Source of the DNA: Petrocella atlantisensis | Lineage (GTDB): Bacteria > Bacillota > Clostridia > Lachnospirales > Vallitaleaceae | DNA length: 64,000 bases | Direction of reading: 5' to 3' | Assembly: GCF_900538275.1 (NCBI RefSeq) | Contig: NZ_LR130778.1 | Span: forward strand, 682,001 to 746,000 | Part shown: positions 7,887 through 17,800 of the stretch, piece after piece | How positions within the stretch are numbered: position 1 is the first letter of the stretch | Layout: each line of letters opens with the position of its first letter | Position numbers and translations under genes: made by a program | Notes under the pieces: model-generated | Seen by the model: only the letters and a program-made list of their open reading frames with translations | Told to the model about the DNA's origin: nothing | The model's database searches: none

Positions 7887-10244
7887 ATGATAAAAGTATT
7901 AAAGCGTAACGGTACCGTTACAGCTTTTATTCCTGAGAAAATATCTACAGCCATCAAGCTCTCTATGGCTGAAACGAAAGATAGCGTTGATGAAATATTA
8001 GCGGCTTCAATAAGCGAACGTGTGGAAGAAAGCTTAGAGAAGATGCAAAGTCCTGTATCTGTTGAAGATGTACAAGATCTTGTGGAACAGTTCCTAATGG
8101 AATCAACCAGAAAAGATGCGGCAAAACGTTACATCTTATATAGATATGAACGTGACAAAACCAGAGATCAACGATCCAAGAGAATAGATGGACGCCTTTT
8201 AAGCGAGGAATTCATCAGTCGATATAAGCATCGCCCTAACCCAATGAAGCAACTTGGTAATTTTGTTTACTATAGAACCTATTCCAGATGGCTTCCCGAA
8301 GAAAAAAGAAGAGAATATTGGTGGGAAACTGTAAGAAGATCTGTTGAATATAATTGTAGCTTGGTACCAACAACCAAACGTGAAGCAGAAAAATTATATG
8401 ATAATATTTTTAATTTGAGGCAATTCTTATCCGGTCGAACTTTTTGGGTTGGTGGAACTGACGTTGCCAAACACTATCCGATGGCTAATTTCAATTGTGC
8501 CTTCACCGTCATCAATAGCTTCAATGCCTATAAAGACTTGTTTTACTTATTGATGGTCGGTTCCGGCGTTGGCGTTAGAGTTCTTAAATCTGATGTGGCA
8601 AGACTGCCAAAGCTTAGAACGGATTTCGAAGTCATTCACGAAGACTATACACCTGTTCCGAAGCAGTTCCGTGAAGACAGCACAAGCCTTGACTTCTCCC
8701 ACAATAATACAGTTAAAATTATTATAGGCGACAGTAAAGAAGGTTGGGTACAATCATTGGATTTCTTTATAAAAATTCTTTATTCCAATGAGTACCGTAG
8801 AATCAATACTGTGGTTATCAATTACAATAATGTTCGTCCAAAAGGAGAACTCTTAAAAACATTTGGTGGAACAGCCAGTGGACATACCAGTTTGAAAAAT
8901 ATGTTTACCAAAATAACCAATGTGGTACGACGACGTGGGGTTGTCCTTGGAGATGCACTTGTCAAGCTATTACCCATAGATTGTTTAGACATTGCAAATA
9001 TCATAGGTGAAAACGTGGTTGTCGGTGGTGTTCGAAGAACTGCCGAAATCGTTCTGGTTGACTCGGATGATAAAGAATGTATTGAAGCTAAAAATGCGCT
9101 TTACAAACAAATTGATGGTCAATGGATTGTAGACCAAGATATCATTCACAGACAAATGAGTAACAACTCCATCTACTATCAGAGCAAACCAACAAGAGCG
9201 CAGCTTCATTGGCAAATCGAACAAATGCGTTATTCAGGTGAGCCGGGTTGGGTTAATGAAGTTGCAGGTGCCAAGCGTAGAACCAATATGAACGGCGTTA
9301 ACCCTTGTGGAGAAATACTACTAGATTCTAATGGCTTGTGTAATTTAACAACGATTAATGTTTTTGCCTATGTAAACGATGATAATACTTTAGATTATGA
9401 TGGTCTCATGGAAGCCCAGCGTCTATCTGCAAGGGCCGGATATAGGATGACCTGTGTAGAACTTGAGATTCCCGATTGGAATTTCATTCAAGACCGTGAC
9501 AAACTTCTAGGATGCTCTTTGACCGGGTGGCAAGATATGGTAAACGCGCTTGCTTATGATCAAAAAGCTCAGGCAAAATTATTGCGTGACCTTAGATCTG
9601 TGGCTATAGATGCTGCCAATGAATATGCCAGTGATATTGGTGAAAACCCACCACTTCTTGTAACAACTGTAAAACCCGAGGGAACTTTGAGTCAGTTGCC
9701 TACAGTATCTAGTGGTGTACATTACTCTCATTCTCCTTATTATGTGAGACGGGTTAGAATTAATGCTTCAGATCCACTTGTAAAAGTGTGTGAGGAATTA
9801 GATTATCCTATTTTCCCCGAAGTAGGACAAGATATGGCAACTTGTACGACTAAGGTTATTGAATTCCCTGTAAAGGCTCCTAATGGCACAACAAAGTACG
9901 ACGTGTCTGCACTAGAACAACTAGAAAACTATAAGCTCTTCATGGAAAACTACGTGGATCATAACTGCTCCATAACCATTCACGTCCGTGAACATGAGTG
10001 GGATCTCGTTGAAGAATGGGTATGGGAAAACTGGGATGATGTTGTTGCACTATCCTTTTTATCCCTAGATGATAGTTTCTACCAATTGCTCCCTTATGAG
10101 TCCATTACAGAGGAGGACTATAATGAAAGAAAAGCACAAATGAAACCTTTCATTCCTAGTCTACTTTCTAAATATGAAAAACATGAGATTGAGTTGGATC
10201 TTGGCACAGAAACTTGTGATGGCGGTGCTTGCCCTATCCGTTAA
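7887..10244 (+). CDS. nrdJ: adenosylcobalamin-dependent ribonucleoside-triphosphate reductase (class II)
   Basis: It reduces ribonucleotides to deoxyribonucleotides using adenosylcobalamin as radical source, with no need for oxygen. The 785-residue chain begins with an ATP-cone (about 1-95, VLKRNGTVTAFIPEKI), followed by the RNR barrel. By comparison with the monomeric Lactobacillus leichmannii enzyme, the active-site cysteines are C204 (FNCAFTV), radical C474 (NPCGEI) and C485 (GLCNLTT), with the C-terminal redox pair C777/C782 (ETCDGGAC). The start is ATG 7887 after GAGGTG; an upstream in-frame ATG at 7872 overlaps the ribosome site. The enzyme creates demand for the B12 made by the operon at 23.6-33.1 kb. 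The ATP-cone is absent from the L. leichmannii prototype. Confidence 0.95.
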   Translation: MIKVLKRNGTVTAFIPEKISTAIKLSMAETKDSVDEILAASISERVEESLEKMQSPVSVEDVQDLVEQFLMESTRKDAAKRYILYRYERDKTRDQRSKRIDGRLLSEEFISRYKHRPNPMKQLGNFVYYRTYSRWLPEEKRREYWWETVRRSVEYNCSLVPTTKREAEKLYDNIFNLRQFLSGRTFWVGGTDVAKHYPMANFNCAFTVINSFNAYKDLFYLLMVGSGVGVRVLKSDVARLPKLRTDFEVIHEDYTPVPKQFREDSTSLDFSHNNTVKIIIGDSKEGWVQSLDFFIKILYSNEYRRINTVVINYNNVRPKGELLKTFGGTASGHTSLKNMFTKITNVVRRRGVVLGDALVKLLPIDCLDIANIIGENVVVGGVRRTAEIVLVDSDDKECIEAKNALYKQIDGQWIVDQDIIHRQMSNNSIYYQSKPTRAQLHWQIEQMRYSGEPGWVNEVAGAKRRTNMNGVNPCGEILLDSNGLCNLTTINVFAYVNDDNTLDYDGLMEAQRLSARAGYRMTCVELEIPDWNFIQDRDKLLGCSLTGWQDMVNALAYDQKAQAKLLRDLRSVAIDAANEYASDIGENPPLLVTTVKPEGTLSQLPTVSSGVHYSHSPYYVRRVRINASDPLVKVCEELDYPIFPEVGQDMATCTTKVIEFPVKAPNGTTKYDVSALEQLENYKLFMENYVDHNCSITIHVREHEWDLVEEWVWENWDDVVALSFLSLDDSFYQLLPYESITEEDYNERKAQMKPFIPSLLSKYEKHEIELDLGTETCDGGACPIR

Positions 10245-10265
10245 TATTATCCTATAATAACACAA

Positions 10266-10298
10266 AAAACCGGATCATCTTAGGATGAATCCGGTTTT
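10266..10298. terminator. bidirectional terminator between nrdJ and rarD
   Basis: A 10-bp perfect inverted repeat (AAAACCGGAT 10266-10275 with ATCCGGTTTT 10289-10298). The two genes converge on it. Confidence 0.85.
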
Positions 10299-10316
10299 AT
10301 AATAAAAGTATTGGTT

Positions 10317-11252
10317 TTATTTAGATTCTATTAGTGTCTCTACGACCTTTGCTTTTTCATCTGTTTTTAGAATCATTCTAGGTTTAGATCTAATGAGACT
10401 AAAAGTATAGAGACTTAAGCCAATCCATATCAATACAAAACTCAGTAATTGCTCCCTGGTAAAAGGTTCATCATAAACCAAAACACCTATAAGCAACATA
10501 AGTGTTGGCGCTATATACTGAAGAAAGCCTACACTTGACAAAGGTATTCTTTTAGCACCTTCTGTAAAACATAGTAACGGTACAATAGATACGATACCTG
10601 TTAAGCACATCAAAAATGTAACCCATGGTGACACTGTTATAAAATGAGCGCCACCCTTAGAACTAAGCCATAACATGTACATTATTGCGAGCGGTAAGCC
10701 CATCATCATTTCCACAAAAAGGCTGTTTAAAGTATCCAAATTTTCTTTTTTCTTATAATAACCATAGAAACCAAAGGACATAGCCACAGCAATGGATATC
10801 CATGGAAAACGACCATAGCCAAATGTCATATATAGGACACCCGCTACTGCAAAACCAACTGCTACTGTTTGCAGCCTCGTAATCTTTTCCTTAAGCAAAA
10901 GAAGTCCTAATAAAATACTGATAAGTGGGTTAATATAATAGCCAAGACTGGCTTGTACAATCTGATCCGAGCTAACAGCATAAATATATATAACCCAATT
11001 TGCCATAATTAAGAGACTGGTCATCATTAATATTCTTCTTTTATTGGATTGTTTTAAATAAGAAAGGAAAAGATGATTTCTTCTCCATATCAATACCAAG
11101 CCCATGGTTATAAATGAAAATATAATTCTCGTAGATAATACCTCAAATGGTAAAAGCATCGTTAGCTGCTTCCAATAAAAAGTCAGCAAACCCCACATAA
11201 TATAAGATGAAAAAACTAAAGCATATCCCTTTATATCTAATTTATTTTCCAT
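10317..11252 (-). CDS. rarD: EamA/RarD-type drug/metabolite transporter
   Basis: A 311-residue integral membrane protein with ten predicted helices in two EamA halves. Its N-terminus (SSYIMWGLLTFYWKQL) and the segment QASLGYYINPLISILLGLLLL are characteristic of RarD (chloramphenicol-sensitive protein RarD family). The substrate is unknown; the DMT superfamily moves small metabolites across the cytoplasmic membrane. The start is ATG 11252, 9 bases after GGAG; an in-frame GTG 15 bases upstream overlaps the ribosome site. It is monocistronic and divergent from the permease pair. Confidence 0.9.
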   Translation of the reverse strand: MENKLDIKGYALVFSSYIMWGLLTFYWKQLTMLLPFEVLSTRIIFSFITMGLVLIWRRNHLFLSYLKQSNKRRILMMTSLLIMANWVIYIYAVSSDQIVQASLGYYINPLISILLGLLLLKEKITRLQTVAVGFAVAGVLYMTFGYGRFPWISIAVAMSFGFYGYYKKKENLDTLNSLFVEMMMGLPLAIMYMLWLSSKGGAHFITVSPWVTFLMCLTGIVSIVPLLCFTEGAKRIPLSSVGFLQYIAPTLMLLIGVLVYDEPFTREQLLSFVLIWIGLSLYTFSLIRSKPRMILKTDEKAKVVETLIESK

Positions 11253-11374
11253 AAATACTGTCTCCACTTCTATTTAGTTAGGATAGTATAGCATAAAAAA
11301 AACAAATTGAATACTATTGACAAAATCATAATATCTGAATATAATAATATAAACTGTTAAAAATGGAGGTTCAT

Positions 11375-11854
11375 ATGACCACAACAATATTTTTTTATAC
11401 GGCATCGATTTTACTAACGCTTTTGTCTTATTTTAGGGACAAGGAAAAAACAAAAATGGCGCTAAAAAAAGCCTATAAGGCTTTTACGAATTTACTCCCT
11501 GCCTTAATTCCGATGATACTTTTTGTTGGTATCATGTTAACATTGGTTTCTCCTGATCTTATTGGTAAACTGCTAGGTGACGAATCCGGTTTAATCGGCA
11601 TCATCATTGGCGCCGTTCTTGGCTCCATCGTTTTCATGCCAAGCTTTGTAGCCTTTTCACTGGGTGAAAATTTACTTATAGGAGGCGCAGGTTACCCTCA
11701 AGTTGCTGTTTTCATCTCAACTTTGATGGCCGTTGGCATTTCCAGTTTGGCCATTGAACTCAAATACTTTAACAACAAAACCACAATACTTAGAAATGTA
11801 TTTGCACTACTTGCATCTTTAATTTTTGCCGGTTTGATAGGGGTGATTCTATAA
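11375..11854 (+). CDS. permease, first half (YraQ/UPF0718-like)
   Basis: A 159-residue membrane protein with about five helices. It carries LLGDESGLIGIIIGAVLGS and FMPSFVAFSLG, resembling one half of the YraQ/UPF0718 predicted permeases, which usually are one chain of about 300 residues. Start ATG 11375 follows GGAGG with 7 bases between; an in-frame ATG at 11363 overlaps the ribosome site. Its stop overlaps the next start (TAATG at 11852-11856), so the halves are translationally coupled and probably form one complex. Substrate unknown. Confidence 0.75.
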   Translation: MTTTIFFYTASILLTLLSYFRDKEKTKMALKKAYKAFTNLLPALIPMILFVGIMLTLVSPDLIGKLLGDESGLIGIIIGAVLGSIVFMPSFVAFSLGENLLIGGAGYPQVAVFISTLMAVGISSLAIELKYFNNKTTILRNVFALLASLIFAGLIGVIL

Positions 11855-12393
11855 TGAAAAATTTATTAATCAGACACAAATTCACATTAACTTTTCTTTT
11901 AATGATTCTTGTAATGGCTTTCGTTGAGCCCGCATATGCAAAATCCTCTTTAAACATCTCCTATGACAATCTTGTGACCATGATGGGTGTCATTCCGCCA
12001 ATCTTTATCCTTATTGGATTAATGGATGTCTGGATTCCAAAAGAAACCATGATCAAATACATGGGTGATCATTCAGGATTAACAGGCTTATTTTTTTCGT
12101 TTTTGCTTGGGTCAATGGCCGCTGGCCCTTTATATGCTGCATTCCCTATAGCCGCTTTATTGTTACGCAAGGGTGCACGTTTTGCTTATGTTTTCTTCTT
12201 TTTGGGCACTTGGACGTCTGCCAAACTCCCACTTGTACTCTTTGAAATGACTTCTTTAGGTATTCAATTTACAATGATTCATATTACTTCGATGATGCTC
12301 ATGTACTTGGTCGGATCTTTCTATTTGGAAAGTCTTTTAAAGCCTCATGAGAAAATAGCTATTCTTGACAAAATACATGCTATGGCTCAATAA
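11854..12393 (+). CDS. permease, second half (YraQ/UPF0718-like)
   Basis: A 179-residue membrane protein with an N-terminal signal-like helix (LTFLLMILVMAFVEPAYA) and about four more helices. YMGDHSGLTGLFFSFLLGS mirrors the GDxSGLxG motif of the preceding protein, so the pair looks like two homologous halves of one transporter. It starts on the last base of the preceding stop codon. Its stop is only 11 bp from the stop of the convergent EAL gene, with no terminator visible, so the two transcripts should overlap. Confidence 0.75.
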   Translation: MKNLLIRHKFTLTFLLMILVMAFVEPAYAKSSLNISYDNLVTMMGVIPPIFILIGLMDVWIPKETMIKYMGDHSGLTGLFFSFLLGSMAAGPLYAAFPIAALLLRKGARFAYVFFFLGTWTSAKLPLVLFEMTSLGIQFTMIHITSMMLMYLVGSFYLESLLKPHEKIAILDKIHAMAQ

Positions 12394-12404
12394 ATTTGAT
12401 GTCA

Positions 12405-13922
12405 TTACAACGATAAACCATTTTCATCAAAGTCTTTCACATAGTCAATGAAGGCTTCCGGTAAAATAGCTTTGCTAAAAAGCCAACCCTGTACTTCATC
12501 CACACCTAAGTCTTTTAATATGATTAATTGATTTCTAGTTTCGACACCTTCTATATTAATGTAATAATCTAATTTCTTTCCTAGTAAAATCATGGACTCA
12601 ATGACAACGCGTTGCTCCATATTATCCAGGTCATCGATAAAAGACTTATCAATCTTAAGTTTTGATGCTTTAAGCTGTTTAATATAGGTCATCGATGAAT
12701 AACCTGTGCCAAAGTCATCCAAAGAAACCCTGATTCCAAAATCATGAAGGGTTTGTACCAAATGCCGACTATGGCAAAGATCTTTAAGCGCAGCAGTTTC
12801 TGTAATCTCCACTTCTAACAAGGAAGGATCTACACCTTGATTTTGAATATTTTGATGTATGTGTTCTATGAATTCATCATCAAACTCTTTTCCTGAGACA
12901 TTTAAAGACACTCTAATACTATGCCCTTGTTCTTGCCATCTCTTTACCTGACAAATCGATTCTTTTACCACCCATTTTCCGATATCATCAATAAAACCAA
13001 TATCTTCTGCAAGAGGTATGAAATCATTAGGATATATAATATGTCCATCAGGATGATGCCACCTTATCAAAGCTTCACATCCATCAACCTTCATGGTCTT
13101 TAAGTTGATTTTAGGTTGATAATACAGCACCATCTCATTTAACTTAATCGCCCTTCTCAATTGCTTTTCCATCGTAATACGCTTAATAACATCAATATAC
13201 AGTGTATCTTCATAATAGTATACCGTTTTATATCCACGGTTCAAAGATTCTACCAAGGCCATATTGGCTTTTTTTATAAGTTGTTTCGCATCCATTGAAT
13301 GATCCGGTGCCATGGCTATACCCACACTGATTAGCACATCAATTTCCATATAATCCACTTCAATCGGTACGGACAAACGTTCAATTATACTATAAGCGCG
13401 TGTTATGGCATCTTCCTTGCAATTTGTGTTGCTTTCTAGAGCCAAAAAAGTCATTTGATCCATACCCAAGGTTTCTGAATACCCATCAAATGCTTCTCTA
13501 AGCCTTTTGGCAACTGCTTTTAACACCTCATTACCAATGTCATGGCTATAGGTGTCATTGATTAATCTAAGATTCGTTATGGCTATATCATACAAATAAC
13601 TGACTTTATTTTCTTGTATTAACAAATGTTTTTGAGTATGCTCAACCATCGTACCCCGGTTGTATAAATGCGTTATAGGATCATGTGTTGCCATATATTT
13701 TAAGATATTATTTTGATCACTAAGTTCCAACTTAGTTGCCTTTAGTTTTTTTATATCCAAGTGCATTTTAAGAATAATTATTAGCAGAACAGTAAGCACC
13801 ATTATAGAAACCAACACATTTGCCTTCGGCCCATTGGTCACTTCTGTTGCACCGTAGGATGTATGACCCATGGTCATAAGTACAAGTATTAACATCGTTA
13901 GAGAACATCCCTTTTCTTTCAT
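12405..13922 (-). CDS. membrane c-di-GMP phosphodiesterase (EAL) with degenerate GGDEF domain
   Basis: A 505-residue protein with a signal-like helix (about 8-24), a second helix (about 35-53), a GGDEF domain (about 75-235) and an EAL domain (about 250-500). The GGDEF signature is replaced by GMDQM, so cyclase activity is not expected. The EAL domain looks intact: CEALIRW, NVSGKEF, EVEITETA, DDFGTGYSS, KIDKSFI and EGVET. It should cleave c-di-GMP to pGpG, with the degenerate domain perhaps acting as a GTP sensor. It is transcribed alone and convergent with the permease pair. Confidence 0.88.
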   Translation of the reverse strand: MKEKGCSLTMLILVLMTMGHTSYGATEVTNGPKANVLVSIMVLTVLLIIILKMHLDIKKLKATKLELSDQNNILKYMATHDPITHLYNRGTMVEHTQKHLLIQENKVSYLYDIAITNLRLINDTYSHDIGNEVLKAVAKRLREAFDGYSETLGMDQMTFLALESNTNCKEDAITRAYSIIERLSVPIEVDYMEIDVLISVGIAMAPDHSMDAKQLIKKANMALVESLNRGYKTVYYYEDTLYIDVIKRITMEKQLRRAIKLNEMVLYYQPKINLKTMKVDGCEALIRWHHPDGHIIYPNDFIPLAEDIGFIDDIGKWVVKESICQVKRWQEQGHSIRVSLNVSGKEFDDEFIEHIHQNIQNQGVDPSLLEVEITETAALKDLCHSRHLVQTLHDFGIRVSLDDFGTGYSSMTYIKQLKASKLKIDKSFIDDLDNMEQRVVIESMILLGKKLDYYINIEGVETRNQLIILKDLGVDEVQGWLFSKAILPEAFIDYVKDFDENGLSL

Positions 13923-14019
13923 AAATGAAACCTCATGTTACAACTTCTATAATATAGTGTTATTATTATAACATGTTTCATATTATTATGCTATGGAAAG
14001 GGACGTTCCACCCTTACGC

Positions 14020-14898
14020 CTACTGAATCTCTTCGCTTTTTTTATAGCCATATACCAAATAACTGGTTGTTGCTTTCATGCTAGGACGATTCAAAATGAG
14101 AGCAGCATTACTTTCACTCAATAAGTCTTGATGTTCGTAACCCATCTCTCTTAAAAGCATAATTGTCAAATAGGCCGTCGTTGGAGAATCTATATGGTCG
14201 TTATTTAAGGTAAAGAGCCTTTTATAACTTTTATTTCTAATAATTTCTTTGGTTATTCGGTCTTTTTGATTTGCATTTTCTAGGGATAAATCATGAGAAA
14301 AATCAACTGAACCAATAACAACAACATTTTTATCCCCAATGAAATCTTTTATATTTTTAACAAGGCGATCCACACCATGAATACCTCCGGTTTCGTGAAC
14401 CAACAGGGTCAAAACCGGCGTATCTTCATAAAAAGCTTTTATAAAGTTCATATGGATGCCGATGCTGTGTTCACCTCTAAGCATCACCTCATCTGCCTTC
14501 ATAATATTATCATTATTCATTAACTCTCCAAACAAAGGTGATGGTATAACCCGACCAAAATGGGTCATATAGGATGAACCAACGGTTTGATACCTTGGAC
14601 CTTTGCCGCTATGATTAGGCCCAATAAGTATGATTAAGTCAACATCTTTCTCTAGTATTTCATAGAAATCACTAATCATCTGATGGGCTACATTATGATG
14701 CGGTACGAGTCCACCCTTAAGAGGTTCCTCATCATCAAAGTCCCTTATATTTATCTGTTTTTTATCAATAAACACTCGTGCATCTATATCATAAGCAACA
14801 ACTTCAGGCGCCTTATAGGTTATAGGTGCGCTTTTTTCTAACGTACCTACAATGACAAGCAGGAGCATCCACATAAAAAATCTATTGAATAATTTCAA
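14020..14898 (-). CDS. membrane-anchored MEMO-like protein (AmmeMemoRadiSam protein B family)
   Basis: A 292-residue protein with an N-terminal hydrophobic anchor (FMWMLLLVIVGTL), so it probably lies outside the membrane. The body matches the MEMO fold. Conserved His-containing motifs are GGLVPHHN, IGPNHSG, RGEHSIGIH and GSVDFSHD, which in MEMO proteins line a metal-binding site like that of extradiol dioxygenases. Activity unknown. The start is TTG 14898 with AGAAGGGA upstream; it overlaps the end of the alpha-2-macroglobulin gene by 17 bp, implying translational coupling. The AMMECR1 and radical SAM partners of the named trio are not nearby. Confidence 0.82.
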   Translation of the reverse strand: MKLFNRFFMWMLLLVIVGTLEKSAPITYKAPEVVAYDIDARVFIDKKQINIRDFDDEEPLKGGLVPHHNVAHQMISDFYEILEKDVDLIILIGPNHSGKGPRYQTVGSSYMTHFGRVIPSPLFGELMNNDNIMKADEVMLRGEHSIGIHMNFIKAFYEDTPVLTLLVHETGGIHGVDRLVKNIKDFIGDKNVVVIGSVDFSHDLSLENANQKDRITKEIIRNKSYKRLFTLNNDHIDSPTTAYLTIMLLREMGYEHQDLLSESNAALILNRPSMKATTSYLVYGYKKSEEIQ

Positions 14899-17800
14899 CG
14901 CTTATCCCTTCTCCTATTGAATAATTTTGATTTTTCGTATCAAGTACGACAATTGGCTCATAACCATAATTGCCAATAGTAATCGCCCGTGCTTGGTAGG
15001 TGAGCACAAATTCATAATTGTTTAGCTTTTCTGCATTATGATGATAAGCATACGCAAAAAACTGTGAGAATCTTCCTTCATTGTTATTATATACCAGCAT
15101 ATTTACATCATTCGAAGAAATCTCTACATTACCGACAAATACTAAGCCAGCAGGTAAAACATCCATAACCTCAAAGCTACTTGTAGGTTGATTGACTGTA
15201 ACCTTGTGCTCAACAGTTACTAAGTCACCCACTTTTATGCCCGCTTCTTCTTCAATAATTCTGGTCTCAACGCCTAGGTCTTGATGAACTTCTAGGTCTT
15301 GATAAGATCCGATATAGGTGGTTGTCATGGTCGTTTCCCCTTTAACCGGTAAAAACACTGTCTCCTTCGCTTCATCGGCGGTTAATGTCCGATGCCATAC
15401 ATCGTCATAACCTAGTCTTATTGTTTCTTTTTGTTTGTTTATACTTAGTTCTACAACACTCTCAAGCAAGTTGGTTGGTAAATGGGTGATATAATAAAAG
15501 CTTTCACTGGCTGTGATATAACCTTTCACTTCCAAATCTTTAATTCTCTCATATATAGAACCGGCCATTTGTTCTTGATTTAAGTCCGAATATATGGCCA
15601 TTAACAGAGCGTTTTTCTTATTTTGATTCTGATCATCCGATTCAATATAGTCTATCCCAAGACTTTGACCATTTGAAGGGAAAAACGCTTCTAATGTTTG
15701 TATGGCTTCCTGATATGCGCCATAATACGTTAAAGCTTTGATACCGTAGAGCAAGGCTAAAGGCTCTTCATTGTAAGTTGGCAGCAATATTGCTGCTCTT
15801 ACATCTTCTAACATCGGTTCACCAAGTAAAGCAAGACCATATAAAGCTGCCATAGAGTCAACATTGCTGGTCTTATTGCTCATCGCTTTTTGATATAATC
15901 CAAGCTTCAGTCTTTCTACTTCACTTTTTTCAATAACATCGCGCCATCCCATTTGTAACAAGTCCACGGTAGTTATAACACTCCCATCACTTGAATGGGT
16001 CGAATTATAGAGATTGTTTTCAGGCAAGTAATAATAAGGCTTCTGACTGAGCCATGTAAGATGACTAACATCAAACCCTAGATTTTTCATTTTGAGATAT
16101 GCCATATAGCCTGTTGCCTTGTACTCTAGAGCATCCACATGATTATATAACCATCTTGATAACATCTCGTAACGTTCTCTAGCCATTGGGTTCATCATAG
16201 TGATGTGAACCATCTGTCCATTATGTTTAATACTTGTGCTTTCTTCTACCGTCTCTTTATGATTTAAAGACAGTTTTTGTGCACTCTTTTGGATTTGTAT
16301 GTTTTTTGATAAACGATCCTTATGACCCGGTATAGACCCTTCTATCGTTATGGTGTAATTCCCCGGTATCAATGAGCCTAAGGGTAGTGAACCAACAGGC
16401 ACATACATAAAATCATTTAACAAACCTTGGCCCTCATAGGACCAATCATACCCTTCTTGATTTTTGACATTCACCTTATAGCTAACCTCTGAACTTAAGG
16501 GAGCATTTTTAGATGTCGACTTTAAGGTTAATCCCAGCACATCTTTTTCTAAAAAAGTGTCTGCAAATAAAGCTGTCACAAAATAAGGTAAGGTTACATT
16601 TAGATTTTCCTTCGATACCCCTGCATACAAGTCTTGGGTAATCCCGCTTACCGTCACGCGCCATTTGGTTAGATTGTCAGGTACTTTAAAGGAGAAGTTA
16701 GCTTCACCACGCTCATTGGTTGTTCCATTATTAAAGTAAGCCGTATTTTTAAAATCAGACCGTATGCTACCATCACCACCTTCACCGCCTTCTGCACCAA
16801 AGGTTGCCTCGATAAACTTAGATGTGGCAATCGTTTCTCCTAGTATAGCCGTGTTATAATGCCACTGGTAAAGCTCGCTTCTTGGATCTTTATAATCTTC
16901 ATACAATGCAAAATAAGCTTCATCCACCACGCTCATATTATAATAGCCTTCTAGTGGTCTTCCATCTCTATCCTTCATAGTGATGACGCCATGAACCGTA
17001 TCTCCCGGTTTATAATTGGATTGCTCAAACTGAATATCTATCACGGCTTCTCTTTCATCTGTATCAAACTGCAAATACTTTCTAAAATTATAACCGGCAT
17101 GCATATACTGACCATCAAAATATACCCCTTGAACATATACTGTAGGTATCATATCCTCTTCAAATTTCAGTGTATGAGAGGGTGTATCTGACAAATAGGT
17201 TTCGTATATACCCTCTTTAACCACGATGAAAAGCATTTGATCCTGATCATCACCTTGTATTCTTCCGTCATCCGTATTTAGAAAAATCTGAACATCTTCA
17301 CCGAGACCATAGGCAGAGCTATCACTATCTAAATAAGCGTACTGATTATAAGCCAAAGTATCTCTATAAAATACATCTGCGCCGTAATAAAGTGTATCTT
17401 TGATAATACGTCCTTTTTGGTCATAGGTTACGGTTTCGACCACATAATCACGTCCATCTATTACTTGATCAAAATGGAATCCTATCTTGCCTTGAGCATC
17501 TGTTGCCAAAGAGGTTTTCATAACGACCGACTCAATACGCTTATAATTATAGCGATCGTAGGTCACTTTCATAACTTCATCATAGGACTGACCTACAAAT
17601 TCCTTTTCATAATAGATTTCCTTTACTGTCACTTCAACATTCACATCACCTATAGGGTCACCCTTAAGATTTGAACCATCCCATATTTCCGGATCATACT
17701 TTTCTATATCTATTTTATGGGTATTATAGGTCATCTCAAATCCACCCTCTTCATCTTTCTCAAGATCAAGGATGGTCATCATATCTCTTGGAAGCATGGT

